Source: Bacilli bacterium (GTDB lineage Bacteria > Bacillota_I > Bacilli_A > RF39 > UBA660). Taken from it: a stretch of DNA of 64,000 nt. The notes beneath the pieces were generated by a model. That model was not told where the DNA came from. It was given only the letters and a program-made list of their open reading frames with translations, and did not search any database. Each line of letters starts with the position of its first letter. Position 1 is the first letter of the stretch. This document shows positions 9,115 through 16,228 of this stretch, in pieces. The stretch lies in the NCBI GenBank assembly GCA_017450205.1, contig JAFSVF010000017.1:1-64000 (forward strand), in the 5' to 3' direction. Made by a program: the position numbers and the translations under genes.

Positions 9115-9863
9115 TACATATCTTAGCAAGTGGTTCTGAAGGAAATTCAGTATATATACAAACTAAGAATAAAAAGGTACTTATTGATACAGGAATGAAT
9201 TATAAATATTTAAAAGAAAGACTAGAGGAGATAGATGTAGATCCTAGTGAAATAGATAGTATTCTAATTACTCATACTCACTCTGATCATACATCTGCTC
9301 TTAAAGTATTTTTAAATAAACATAACCCTGAAGTTTATGTTGATGAAGAAATGTTAAATGAAATTCCATTCCTAAAAGAATATACTAATTTAGTATTAGA
9401 TTTTAAAGATTATAAATTTGAAGATACGATTATTGAAATGTTTCATACAAGTCATGATGCTCCTGCATCACGTGGTTATATAATTAAAGAAAATGATGAA
9501 TCATTTGTCTATATAACTGATACTGGTTATATAAATCAAAGATTATTTAAAAAATTATATAATCATACTAAATATGTATTTGAAGCAAATCATGATGTTG
9601 AACTTTTAATGCATGGAAGATATCCACAATGGTTAAAACAAAGAATTCTTTCAGATAAAGGACACCTTTCAAATGCTCAAGCTGGATTCTATTTATCTAA
9701 AATAATTGGACCAGATACTAAAAAAATAGCACTAGCGCATCTATCAAAAGAAAATAATGATCCTGATATAGCATTAAAAGAAGTGAAATCAATTCTAAAA
9801 GAAAATGATGTAAAATTTAACAACTTTGTTATAGCTAAACAAAGAGAAAGAGTTGAATTATAA
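9108..9863 (+). CDS. walJ: Metallo-beta-lactamase fold hydrolase WalJ/YycJ
   Basis: Predicted metal-dependent hydrolase of 251 residues. Seen: opening VHILASGSEGNSVYIQT, the metal motif THTHSDHTSAL near residue 57 and SHDAPASRGY near residue 116. Family members in Bacilli (YycJ/WalJ) sit beside the WalRK genes and have been linked to DNA repair and coordination of division with replication; here the two-component genes are absent but rlmH follows as in many Firmicutes. Its stop overlaps the rlmH start by one base. Confidence 0.92.
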   Translation: MLVHILASGSEGNSVYIQTKNKKVLIDTGMNYKYLKERLEEIDVDPSEIDSILITHTHSDHTSALKVFLNKHNPEVYVDEEMLNEIPFLKEYTNLVLDFKDYKFEDTIIEMFHTSHDAPASRGYIIKENDESFVYITDTGYINQRLFKKLYNHTKYVFEANHDVELLMHGRYPQWLKQRILSDKGHLSNAQAGFYLSKIIGPDTKKIALAHLSKENNDPDIALKEVKSILKENDVKFNNFVIAKQRERVEL

Positions 9864-10297
9864 TGATAAATATTATTTGTGTAGGTAAACTAAAAGATAA
9901 GTATTTACAACTAATGGCAGATGATTATCTAACTAGATTAACTAAATACCATAAAGTAATAGTTACTGAACTTAAAGACTCTAATATTAAAAATGAAGGA
10001 GATTTAATTCTTAAATTACTTAATAATAAAGATTTTATAGTAACAATGGAAATTGGTGGAAAGAATCTTTCTTCACCTGAATTATCTGAACTAATAGATA
10101 AAACATTTATAAATCATCCGACAATAACATTTATAATTGGTGGTTCCGATGGTATAGATGAAAGAGTATTAGAAAAATCTAATTTTAGATTATCTTTTGG
10201 AAAGAATACATATCCTCATGGAGTATTTAGATGTTTACTTTTAGAACAAATATATAGGTCATTTAAAATACTAAATAATGAATCCTACCACAAATAG
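9863..10297 (+). CDS. rlmH: 23S rRNA pseudouridine-1915 N3-methyltransferase RlmH
   Basis: SPOUT-class methyltransferase that methylates pseudouridine 1915 of 23S rRNA in the assembled ribosome. Seen: MINIICVGKLKDKYL, the AdoMet knot FIIGGSDGID near residue 92 and the C-terminal LLLEQIYRSFKI with terminal YHK, diagnostic for the family. 144 residues, slightly shorter than usual 155-159. Last gene of the dnaB-walJ unit; its stop codon is inside the terminator hairpin. Confidence 0.95.
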   Translation: MINIICVGKLKDKYLQLMADDYLTRLTKYHKVIVTELKDSNIKNEGDLILKLLNNKDFIVTMEIGGKNLSSPELSELIDKTFINHPTITFIIGGSDGIDERVLEKSNFRLSFGKNTYPHGVFRCLLLEQIYRSFKILNNESYHK

Positions 10298-10310
10298 TGG
10301 TAGTTTTTTT
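10285..10310 (+). terminator. Intrinsic terminator after rlmH
   Basis: CTACCAC and GTGGTAG form a perfect 7-bp stem with a five-base loop that holds part of the TAG stop, followed by seven T residues. Confidence 0.85.
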
Positions 10311-10316
10311 ATTTTG

Positions 10317-10325
10317 TGTTATAAT
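10317..10325 (+). promoter_or_regulatory. Extended -10 promoter for the DUF2441-like pair
   Basis: TGTTATAAT directly downstream of the rlmH terminator; the first gene starts at 10351 after AAAGGGGGATAAT. Confidence 0.65.
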
Positions 10326-10350
10326 AAGAAACACTTAAAAGGGGGATAAT

Positions 10351-10956
10351 ATGAAATATTATCATATAAGAAAATATAAAAAGGAAAAAGATAACTATCA
10401 CATCGGACAAGAACTAGAATTTACTCCTGATAAAATAAATAATTTATGGATGGATATTGAAAACTTTGATGGTTATTATTTAGATCACATAACAAAAGAC
10501 ACTAATTATTGGGAATGTCTAACACATATATTTAACGTTGATTTAAATACACTAGATAAAGTAACTCTAAATAGAATGAAAAGAGGTTTAGAAGCTTACG
10601 TACATAATGAAGGAATGTTTAGAAGAGAAACTATATTAGAAGAAGTAAGATATAAAAATTATCCAACAAGACCATCAAGACGTAGTTGTATGTGGTTAAC
10701 TGATGAGGAATGTATTGATAGTTGGATAACTTTATTAGAAGAAAAAGGAACAAATTATAATGTTTTTGAAATGAATTTAGATGGAAATATATTTTGTTCA
10801 ACTGAAGAATTATTACCACGTCAAGAATCAAGAATTAAAGAAATCGAAGAGCAAGCAAAAAAATATTGGAATCCAACAAAAGAGGATTTAGAAAAATCAA
10901 TCAAAAGAGAGTATCTATTTGAAGGAATAGCAAGAGTTAAAAAGTTATATAGATAG
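10351..10956 (+). CDS. DUF2441-like protein, first of a tandem pair
   Basis: Cytoplasmic protein of 201 residues with no signal or membrane segment. Seen: MKYYHIRKYKK at the start, YPTRPSRRSCMWLTDEECI near residues 103-121, and a C-terminal EYLFEGIARVKKL. The pattern (YH near the N terminus, a PSR..C.wLTD block, a final E-x-L-x-E-G strand) resembles DUF2441 proteins, some of which I believe fall in the ADP-ribosyltransferase-like fold; that assignment is from memory. Paralogue of the next gene, 11 bases away. Function unknown. Confidence 0.75.
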   Translation: MKYYHIRKYKKEKDNYHIGQELEFTPDKINNLWMDIENFDGYYLDHITKDTNYWECLTHIFNVDLNTLDKVTLNRMKRGLEAYVHNEGMFRRETILEEVRYKNYPTRPSRRSCMWLTDEECIDSWITLLEEKGTNYNVFEMNLDGNIFCSTEELLPRQESRIKEIEEQAKKYWNPTKEDLEKSIKREYLFEGIARVKKLYR

Positions 10957-10967
10957 GAGTTAAAAGT

Positions 10968-11609
10968 ATGAAATTATATCATGTACACAGAGAAAATAAA
11001 TATGATGAATTATTTAAAGAAGGAAATGTAATAGAATTTGGAAAAAATAATAATTATTTAAAAGATTGTTATTATGAAAACAGTGGATTATTTACTACTG
11101 TAGAAAAATTAGAAGATGGAAAACATATAAAGAAGTATTCAAGTTTTTCAGGTGCATTAAGACCAGAAGTATTTGATACTTTTTCTAAAGGTAATCAAAG
11201 AGATTTATTAGAAATGTTAAGAGATTATATTAATCTTACATCTGAATACAATAGAGAAATAATTGTTGAATCTATCAGACAAAAACAATTTCCTGAAAGA
11301 CCATCTAGAGAAAAATGTATGTTCTTAACAGATGAGAGAAACCTAGAATATTGGTATAATAAATTATGTAAGGATACATCAAGATTTGAATTCTTATCTA
11401 ATGATCCAATAAAAGTATTTGAAGTAGAAGCAGAAGGAAATTTATTTGAATCATCAATAGATTTATTACCTGGTATTTATGATATGAATTTAAATATAAA
11501 AGGTAATGCAAATAGATATTGGGCACCATCAGAATATGATTTAAATAATTCATATCCAAATGAATACTTGCTTGAAGGAAAAGCAAAAATATTAAGAAGA
11601 ATTAAATAA
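10968..11609 (+). CDS. DUF2441-like protein, second of a tandem pair
   Basis: 213 residues, clearly related to the preceding gene: MKLYHVHRENK at the start, FPERPSREKCMFLTDERNL near 106-124 and EYLLEGKAKILR at the end. The middle (residues 25-100) is strongly diverged, so the duplication is old. Good ribosome site TAGGAGTT. It is followed 9 bases later by ung, so the three are likely one transcript; a link to uracil repair is possible but nothing in the protein shows it. Confidence 0.75.
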   Translation: MKLYHVHRENKYDELFKEGNVIEFGKNNNYLKDCYYENSGLFTTVEKLEDGKHIKKYSSFSGALRPEVFDTFSKGNQRDLLEMLRDYINLTSEYNREIIVESIRQKQFPERPSREKCMFLTDERNLEYWYNKLCKDTSRFEFLSNDPIKVFEVEAEGNLFESSIDLLPGIYDMNLNIKGNANRYWAPSEYDLNNSYPNEYLLEGKAKILRRIK

Positions 11610-11618
11610 GGAGTAATT

Positions 11619-12266
11619 ATGAACAATAAATGGAAAATAGTTTTAAAAGAAATATTAGATTCAAATTATTATAAAGAATTAATGGCAAAAGTTAATGAAG
11701 AGTATTCTACAAAAACTATTTTTCCAAGTAAAGAAAATATATTTAGTGCATTTAATATTACAGATTATGATGATGTTAAAGTAGTTATAATGGGACAAGA
11801 TCCATATCATGGTGAAGGAGAAGCAATGGGTCTCTCATTCTCTGTAAATAATGGAATAAAATTACCACCATCACTAAAAAATATTTATAAGGAACTTTTT
11901 GATGATTTGGGTATAACAAGAATAAGTGGAGACTTAACTGATTGGTCAAAGCAAGGAGTATTACTTTTAAACTCAACACTTACAGTAGTTAAAGATACAC
12001 CAGGATCACATGCTAAGATTGGATGGCAAACATTTACTGATGAAGTAATAAAAAAAGTAAATGAAAAGACTACACCAGTAGTATTCATTCTATGGGGAAA
12101 TTATGCTAGAAGTAAAAAAGATTTAATTACAAATCCAATTCATTTAATAATTGAATCAAATCATCCGTCACCTTTTAGCGCAAGAAAAGGATTTTTTGGA
12201 AGTAAACCTTTTTCAAAAACTAATGAATTTTTAAAGAAGAATAATATTGAAGAAATAAAGTGGTAA
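11619..12266 (+). CDS. ung: Uracil-DNA glycosylase, family 1
   Basis: Removes uracil from DNA at the start of base-excision repair. Seen: the water-activating loop VIMGQDPYHGEGEAMGLSFS around residues 57-76, the PPSLKNIYKEL block and the DNA-intercalating loop NHPSPFSARKGFFGSKPFS near residues 182-200. 215 residues, typical. Preceded by AAGGAGTAATT. Confidence 0.97.
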   Translation: MNNKWKIVLKEILDSNYYKELMAKVNEEYSTKTIFPSKENIFSAFNITDYDDVKVVIMGQDPYHGEGEAMGLSFSVNNGIKLPPSLKNIYKELFDDLGITRISGDLTDWSKQGVLLLNSTLTVVKDTPGSHAKIGWQTFTDEVIKKVNEKTTPVVFILWGNYARSKKDLITNPIHLIIESNHPSPFSARKGFFGSKPFSKTNEFLKKNNIEEIKW

Positions 12267-12292
12267 AAAAATCATTGATTATTCATCAATGA
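12264..12292 (-). terminator. Intrinsic terminator of lemA
   Basis: TCATTGAT/ATCAATGA stem with a five-base loop; on the minus strand it is followed by a run of T residues. It covers the lemA stop codon and lies between convergent ung and lemA. Confidence 0.75.
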
Positions 12293-12827
12293 CTTTCATA
12301 TCTTCATCAAATAATTCAACTGTTTCATAAGATGGTTGAATTTTTATTTTATTTAATTTAGCAACTACTTTAGGAATAAATTTTTTAGTAAAAGTAATTA
12401 ATAAATCATTATTTTTATTATAAAATGATTTAGCAGCAGTAATTTTTGTATCTGATTCTTCTAATTTTCTAAGTATTTCTTTGAATTCTTTTTTATCACT
12501 TAATTTTTTATAATCAGTATCGATTACTCTGATAGTTTCAATAGCATTCTTAATTTCTATATCTAAATCATAAGAAGTAATATTTGTATTTTTAATATCT
12601 TCTAAATTTTTATAAAAATCCATTTCTTTTTTAGTTACTTTATTTACCATACTTTTAGTATCAAGTATAAGTTTAAATCTATTTTCTAGTTCATCATTTA
12701 TAACTTTAACTGAACCATCTAATCTTGATTTATATGTTTTTAATTTTGATAAATTATAAATATAAACGCATACTATTATTACAATTAATAATGCGATAGT
12801 AGCTATGACTACAACTGTTGCATTCAT
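12279..12827 (-). CDS. LemA-family protein
   Basis: 182 residues. Seen: one N-terminal transmembrane helix (about residues 2-24), a helical domain, and near the C terminus ITAAKSFYNKNNDLLITF, matching the conserved ITAARRFYN block of LemA proteins, followed by a short conserved tail. Topology suggests the helical bundle is cytoplasmic or extracytoplasmic depending on orientation. Start at 12827 is chosen because AGGTGATAAAA precedes that ATG; an in-frame GTG nine bases upstream lies within the ribosome site. LemA function is poorly defined. Confidence 0.8.
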   Translation of the reverse strand: MNATVVVIATIALLIVIIVCVYIYNLSKLKTYKSRLDGSVKVINDELENRFKLILDTKSMVNKVTKKEMDFYKNLEDIKNTNITSYDLDIEIKNAIETIRVIDTDYKKLSDKKEFKEILRKLEESDTKITAAKSFYNKNNDLLITFTKKFIPKVVAKLNKIKIQPSYETVELFDEDMKVIDE

Positions 12828-12840
12828 TTTTATCACCTAG

Positions 12841-12866
12841 TATAATTATATCATGATGATAATTAT
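12841..12866. promoter_or_regulatory. Divergent promoter region of lemA and the hydrolase gene
   Basis: Inverted repeat TATAATTA ... TAATTATA, so TATAAT-type -10 elements for both directions overlap within 26 bases. It could also serve as an operator; no regulator is visible. Confidence 0.4.
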
Positions 12867-12882
12867 AAAGGAAGATGAATAA

Positions 12883-13419
12883 ATGAATATAAAAGTAGTG
12901 GTTGTAGGAGATTTAGAAACTAATTGTTATATTCTAGAAAAAGGTAATAGTTCTTTAATAATAGATCCAGGTGCTGAAGCAGAAAAAATAGTGGCTAATG
13001 TGGATCAACAAAAGAAAGTATGTGGTATTTTAATAACACATAGTCATCAAGATCATATTGGTGCAATTACTGAAATTTTTAATAAGTATAATTGTCCAAT
13101 ATATTCAGTTAATAATTTAAAAGAAGGTATGAATCATATTGAAAACTTTGATTTTGAAATGATAAAATTTCCTGGACATGTTAATGATTTAGTAGCCTAT
13201 TATTTTAAAGAATATAACGTTATGTTTGATGGGGATTTTGTATTTAATGGTGGAATTGGAAGAACTGATATGGAAGGAGGTAATGCAGTTGATATGAAGT
13301 TATCAATTCAAAATCTTCTACATTATCCAGAAGATATTACACTTTATCCTGGACATGGTCCAAAAACTACTATTGCAAATGAGAAAAGAAACTTAATATA
13401 TTTCGAAAAAGTACTATAG
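12883..13419 (+). CDS. Glyoxalase II-like metallo-beta-lactamase fold hydrolase
   Basis: 178 residues. Seen: LETNCYILEKGNSSLIIDPG near residues 11-30, the metal motif THSHQDHIGAI near residue 55, GHVNDLVAYYF near 103, DGDFVFNGGIGRTD near 121 and the final histidine in YPGHGPKTTI. This is the YqgX/GloB-like subgroup that hydrolyses thioesters or related compounds; the substrate cannot be told from sequence. Start follows AAGGAAGATG. Confidence 0.85.
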   Translation: MNIKVVVVGDLETNCYILEKGNSSLIIDPGAEAEKIVANVDQQKKVCGILITHSHQDHIGAITEIFNKYNCPIYSVNNLKEGMNHIENFDFEMIKFPGHVNDLVAYYFKEYNVMFDGDFVFNGGIGRTDMEGGNAVDMKLSIQNLLHYPEDITLYPGHGPKTTIANEKRNLIYFEKVL

Positions 13420-13451
13420 AAATGTAAAAAAAATAATACATTTCTTTTTTT
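13418..13451 (+). terminator. Intrinsic terminator after the hydrolase gene
   Basis: AGAAATGTA pairs with TACATTTCT, followed by T residues. The stop codon overlaps the 5' arm. Confidence 0.75.
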
Positions 13452-13452
13452 G

Positions 13453-13461
13453 TGTTATAAT
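13453..13461 (+). promoter_or_regulatory. Extended -10 promoter of the transporter gene
   Basis: TGTTATAAT two bases after the terminator T-run; the start codon at 13482 follows GGAGGAGG. Confidence 0.65.
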
Positions 13462-13481
13462 GAATTAGGAGGAGGATATAA

Positions 13482-14888
13482 ATGAAAAAAGAAAAGAAAA
13501 ACGGACTTTTAAAAGGAATTGGTATAATTTTACTAATCGCAATTCTTTTAACTTGGATTGTACCTGGATCTCAATTTGGTACAGATGGGCAATTAGTTAA
13601 AGGAGACTTTGTAAGAATTGGTATTTTTGATTTAAGTGTTTATTCGTTCTATGGTTTCCAATATTTTGGATATGTATTCGGATATTTATTCGTTTTAGCT
13701 GGATTCTATAAATTCTTAAATTCATTAAAATCATTTAAAAAATTAACTAGCAATTTTGCTAAAAAAGTTGAAAACTATCCATTCGTATTCACTATAGTTT
13801 CAATGGCATTCTATGCTATTTTAACTAGTATTGTTAAAGATGTTTTAGTTATGTTCTTATTTGTACCATTTACAATTGCAATTATGAGTAAGTTAAAACA
13901 ATCTAAGATTGCAACATTTACTTCATCAGTTGGTGGTATTTTATTAGGTACTCTTGCATCTACAGCTAATGAAAATGTTAGTGTTTTAAAGACAGTTTTC
14001 ACTGTTGAAAAATACAATCCAGAAATGTTTAGCACAATAGGAATTATGATAATTGGTGGACTTCTACTTGGAATTCTTACATTTATCAGTAATAAGAAGA
14101 AAGATGAAGAAAAAGTTGAAAACTTATTAGAAGATGAAAATGTAAAAGTAGATTTCAAAAAGGTTTCAACACTTCCATTAATTATAATTGGAGCTTTAAC
14201 TTCATTATTTGCAATTTTTGGATTTATTGATTGGGCAAACTCATTTGGAGTTTCTGCATTTGCTGATTTTGCTACTAAAGTAACTGAATCAAAAATCGCA
14301 GGTGTTCCTGTATTTAAATATTTAATTGGACAAAGTTCAATTGCATTTGGTGAATGGAGTATATATACTCTAATCGGATTAATTGTAATTGCAACTTTAA
14401 TTTTAGCTATTGTTTATAGAGTTAAATTAAGCAAAGTAGTTGAATTATACTTAGAAGGATTTAAAGCTTATGCTAAACCAATCTTTGTAGTATTTGTAAT
14501 TTATATTTTATTCTTTACAAGTGCTATGTTCCCAACTTTAGGAGTAGTTTATAACTGGATAATTGATGTATTTGGAAGTAATTCATTTACATGGACAATT
14601 ATTTCAATGATTTCAGGATTATTTGGTGTAGCATATGATTATACTATTTATCCAATCAGCCAATTATTAATTAGTAGTGCTGGCGAATCACAAAATGTAG
14701 TTGCTTTTGCTACTCAATTAGGATATGGATTAATTCAATTTGTTGCTCCAACAGGCATTACACTTGCACTTGGATTAACAATATTAGATATTAATTATAA
14801 GAAATATTTAAAATTCATTTGGAAATTCTTCGCTGCAATGACAGTAATTTCTATTTTAGTTTTAATTATCTTAGCACATGTTGCATAA
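13482..14888 (+). CDS. YfcC/ArcD-like membrane transporter
   Basis: 468-residue polytopic membrane protein with about 11-12 hydrophobic segments and one cytoplasmic loop near residues 205-225 rich in Lys and Glu. The start ILLIAILLTWIVPGSQF and the end FVAPTGITLALGL resemble the YfcC/DcuC group of the ion-transporter superfamily, which carries basic amino acids or C4-dicarboxylates. The substrate cannot be assigned. Single-gene unit between two terminators. Confidence 0.7.
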   Translation: MKKEKKNGLLKGIGIILLIAILLTWIVPGSQFGTDGQLVKGDFVRIGIFDLSVYSFYGFQYFGYVFGYLFVLAGFYKFLNSLKSFKKLTSNFAKKVENYPFVFTIVSMAFYAILTSIVKDVLVMFLFVPFTIAIMSKLKQSKIATFTSSVGGILLGTLASTANENVSVLKTVFTVEKYNPEMFSTIGIMIIGGLLLGILTFISNKKKDEEKVENLLEDENVKVDFKKVSTLPLIIIGALTSLFAIFGFIDWANSFGVSAFADFATKVTESKIAGVPVFKYLIGQSSIAFGEWSIYTLIGLIVIATLILAIVYRVKLSKVVELYLEGFKAYAKPIFVVFVIYILFFTSAMFPTLGVVYNWIIDVFGSNSFTWTIISMISGLFGVAYDYTIYPISQLLISSAGESQNVVAFATQLGYGLIQFVAPTGITLALGLTILDINYKKYLKFIWKFFAAMTVISILVLIILAHVA

Positions 14889-14889
14889 A

Positions 14890-14914
14890 AAACTGGAAAA
14901 CTTCCAGTTTTTTA
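14890..14914 (+). terminator. Intrinsic terminator after the transporter gene
   Basis: AAACTGGAA and TTCCAGTTT form a tight stem followed by T residues. Confidence 0.85.
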
Positions 14915-14933
14915 TTTGACTAAAATCGTAAGT

Positions 14934-14939
14934 TATAAT
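14934..14939 (+). promoter_or_regulatory. -10 element for the T-box-pheST transcript
   Basis: TATAAT just upstream of the leader RNA. A TTGACT at 14916 is only 12 bases away, too close to be its -35 box. Confidence 0.5.
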
Positions 14940-14946
14940 AAAATAC

Positions 14947-15161
14947 ATTTAGCAATGCAGTGATTATGTCACAGTAGTTATATGAAAAATCATTAGAGAA
15001 TGGATATCACCGGCTGAAAGTATCCTTGAACTTTTATATAATGAAATTTCAACATAGGAGTATTGATCGTAGATACGCGTTAAGTATATAAAGATGATTA
15101 TAAAGTCATGAAGTAGGATGGTACCACGAGTAATTTCGTTCCTATATTCATGGCTTTTTTT
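14947..15161 (+). promoter_or_regulatory. T-box riboswitch of the phenylalanyl-tRNA synthetase operon
   Basis: Leader that reads tRNA-Phe charging. Seen: the stem I distal-loop motif CCGGCTGAAAG near 15010-15020, a candidate specifier TTC (Phe) at 15048-15050, and the T-box sequence AGGATGGTACCACG near 15115-15128 whose bulge pairs with the free CCA end of uncharged tRNA. The T-box lies inside the 5' arm and loop of a terminator (15104-15161), so binding of uncharged tRNA should favour the antiterminator and expression of pheS-pheT. Exact specifier placement is from sequence pattern, not a folded model. Confidence 0.9.
15104..15161 (+). terminator. Conditional terminator of the T-box leader
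   Basis: AGTCATGAA...TAGGA pairs with TCCTA...TTCATGGCT, followed by seven T residues. Mutually exclusive with the antiterminator that uses the T-box sequence. Confidence 0.8.
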
Positions 15162-15180
15162 ATTTAGAAAGGTGATTTTT

Positions 15181-16227
15181 ATGAAAGAACAAATTTTAGA
15201 AATTAAAAATCAATTAGTAGAAGATATTAAGTCAGTTAATTCACCACAAGATATTGTAGACATTAAAGCTAAATATATTGGTAAAACTGGATTAGTAACT
15301 GGACTAATGAAAAACATGAAAGACTATGCACCAGAAGAAAGAAAAGAAATTGGTCAAATGGTTAATGAAATTAAGAATGAAGTAAGTGAAATTATTCAAA
15401 ATAGAGAAAACGAAATTAACACTGCTATTCTTAATAAAAAATTAGAAAGTGAATCTATAGATATTACTTTACCTGCAACTGAAATAAAGGAGGGAGCTCC
15501 AAATATTTTAGAGAAAGTAATTGAAGACTTCGAAGAAGTATTTATGTCTATGGGTTATGATGTTTATGATGGACCAGAACTTGAAGAAGATAAATATAAC
15601 TTTGAATTATTAAATATTCCAAAAGGACATCCAGCACGAGATGCACAAGATACATTCTATGTAAAAGATGATGAATATTTATTAAGAAGTCAAACTTCTC
15701 CAGTTCAAGCAAGAGTTATGCTATCACTTGGAGGAACTGAACCTGTAAGAATGATTTGTCCAGGTAAAACTTATAGAAGAGATGACGATGATGCAACTCA
15801 TTCACATCAATTTATGCAAATTGAAGGTTTACTAGTTGACCATAATATTTCTTTATCAGATCTTAAAGGAACATGTGATGTAATTGCAAAAAAATTATTT
15901 GGAGAAGATACAGAAACAAGATTTAAACCATCATATTATCAATTTACTGAACCATCAGTAGAATTAGATATTTCATGCTTTAATTGTAAAGGTAAAGGAT
16001 GTAATATTTGTAAAAATACTGGATGGATTACAGTAGCAGGTGCAGGTATGGTACATCCAAATGTACTTTCTATGTGTGGATATGATCCAAAAGAATGGAA
16101 TGGATTCGCATTTGGTTTTGGTGCTGAAAGATGTGCAATGCTTAAATATGGTATTAATGATTTAAGAACTTTCTATAATACAGACCTTAGAGAAACAAGA
16201 AATTTCGATAGAAAGGAGCAAGATTAA
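15181..16227 (+). CDS. pheS: Phenylalanyl-tRNA synthetase alpha subunit
   Basis: Catalytic subunit that charges tRNA-Phe. Seen: a coiled-coil N-terminal arm (residues 1-85), class II motif 2 block with TYRRDDDDATHSHQFMQIEG near residue 197, the Firmicutes Cys cluster CFNCKGKGCNICKNTGW near residue 265 and motif 3 FGFGAERCAMLKYGI near 312. The ATG at 15181 follows AGAAAGGTGATT; the longer frame from 15118 starts inside the T-box and is rejected. 348 residues. pheT begins two bases after its stop. Confidence 0.97.
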   Translation: MKEQILEIKNQLVEDIKSVNSPQDIVDIKAKYIGKTGLVTGLMKNMKDYAPEERKEIGQMVNEIKNEVSEIIQNRENEINTAILNKKLESESIDITLPATEIKEGAPNILEKVIEDFEEVFMSMGYDVYDGPELEEDKYNFELLNIPKGHPARDAQDTFYVKDDEYLLRSQTSPVQARVMLSLGGTEPVRMICPGKTYRRDDDDATHSHQFMQIEGLLVDHNISLSDLKGTCDVIAKKLFGEDTETRFKPSYYQFTEPSVELDISCFNCKGKGCNICKNTGWITVAGAGMVHPNVLSMCGYDPKEWNGFAFGFGAERCAMLKYGINDLRTFYNTDLRETRNFDRKEQD

Positions 16228-16228
16228 T

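Noticed and set aside
14916-14921. TTGACT as -35 box of the pheST leader promoter
   Set aside because: Only 12 bases from the TATAAT, too short for a sigma-A promoter.
15118-15180. Upstream extension of pheS from a GTG at 15118
   Set aside because: It lies in the T-box and terminator; a proper ribosome site precedes the ATG at 15181.
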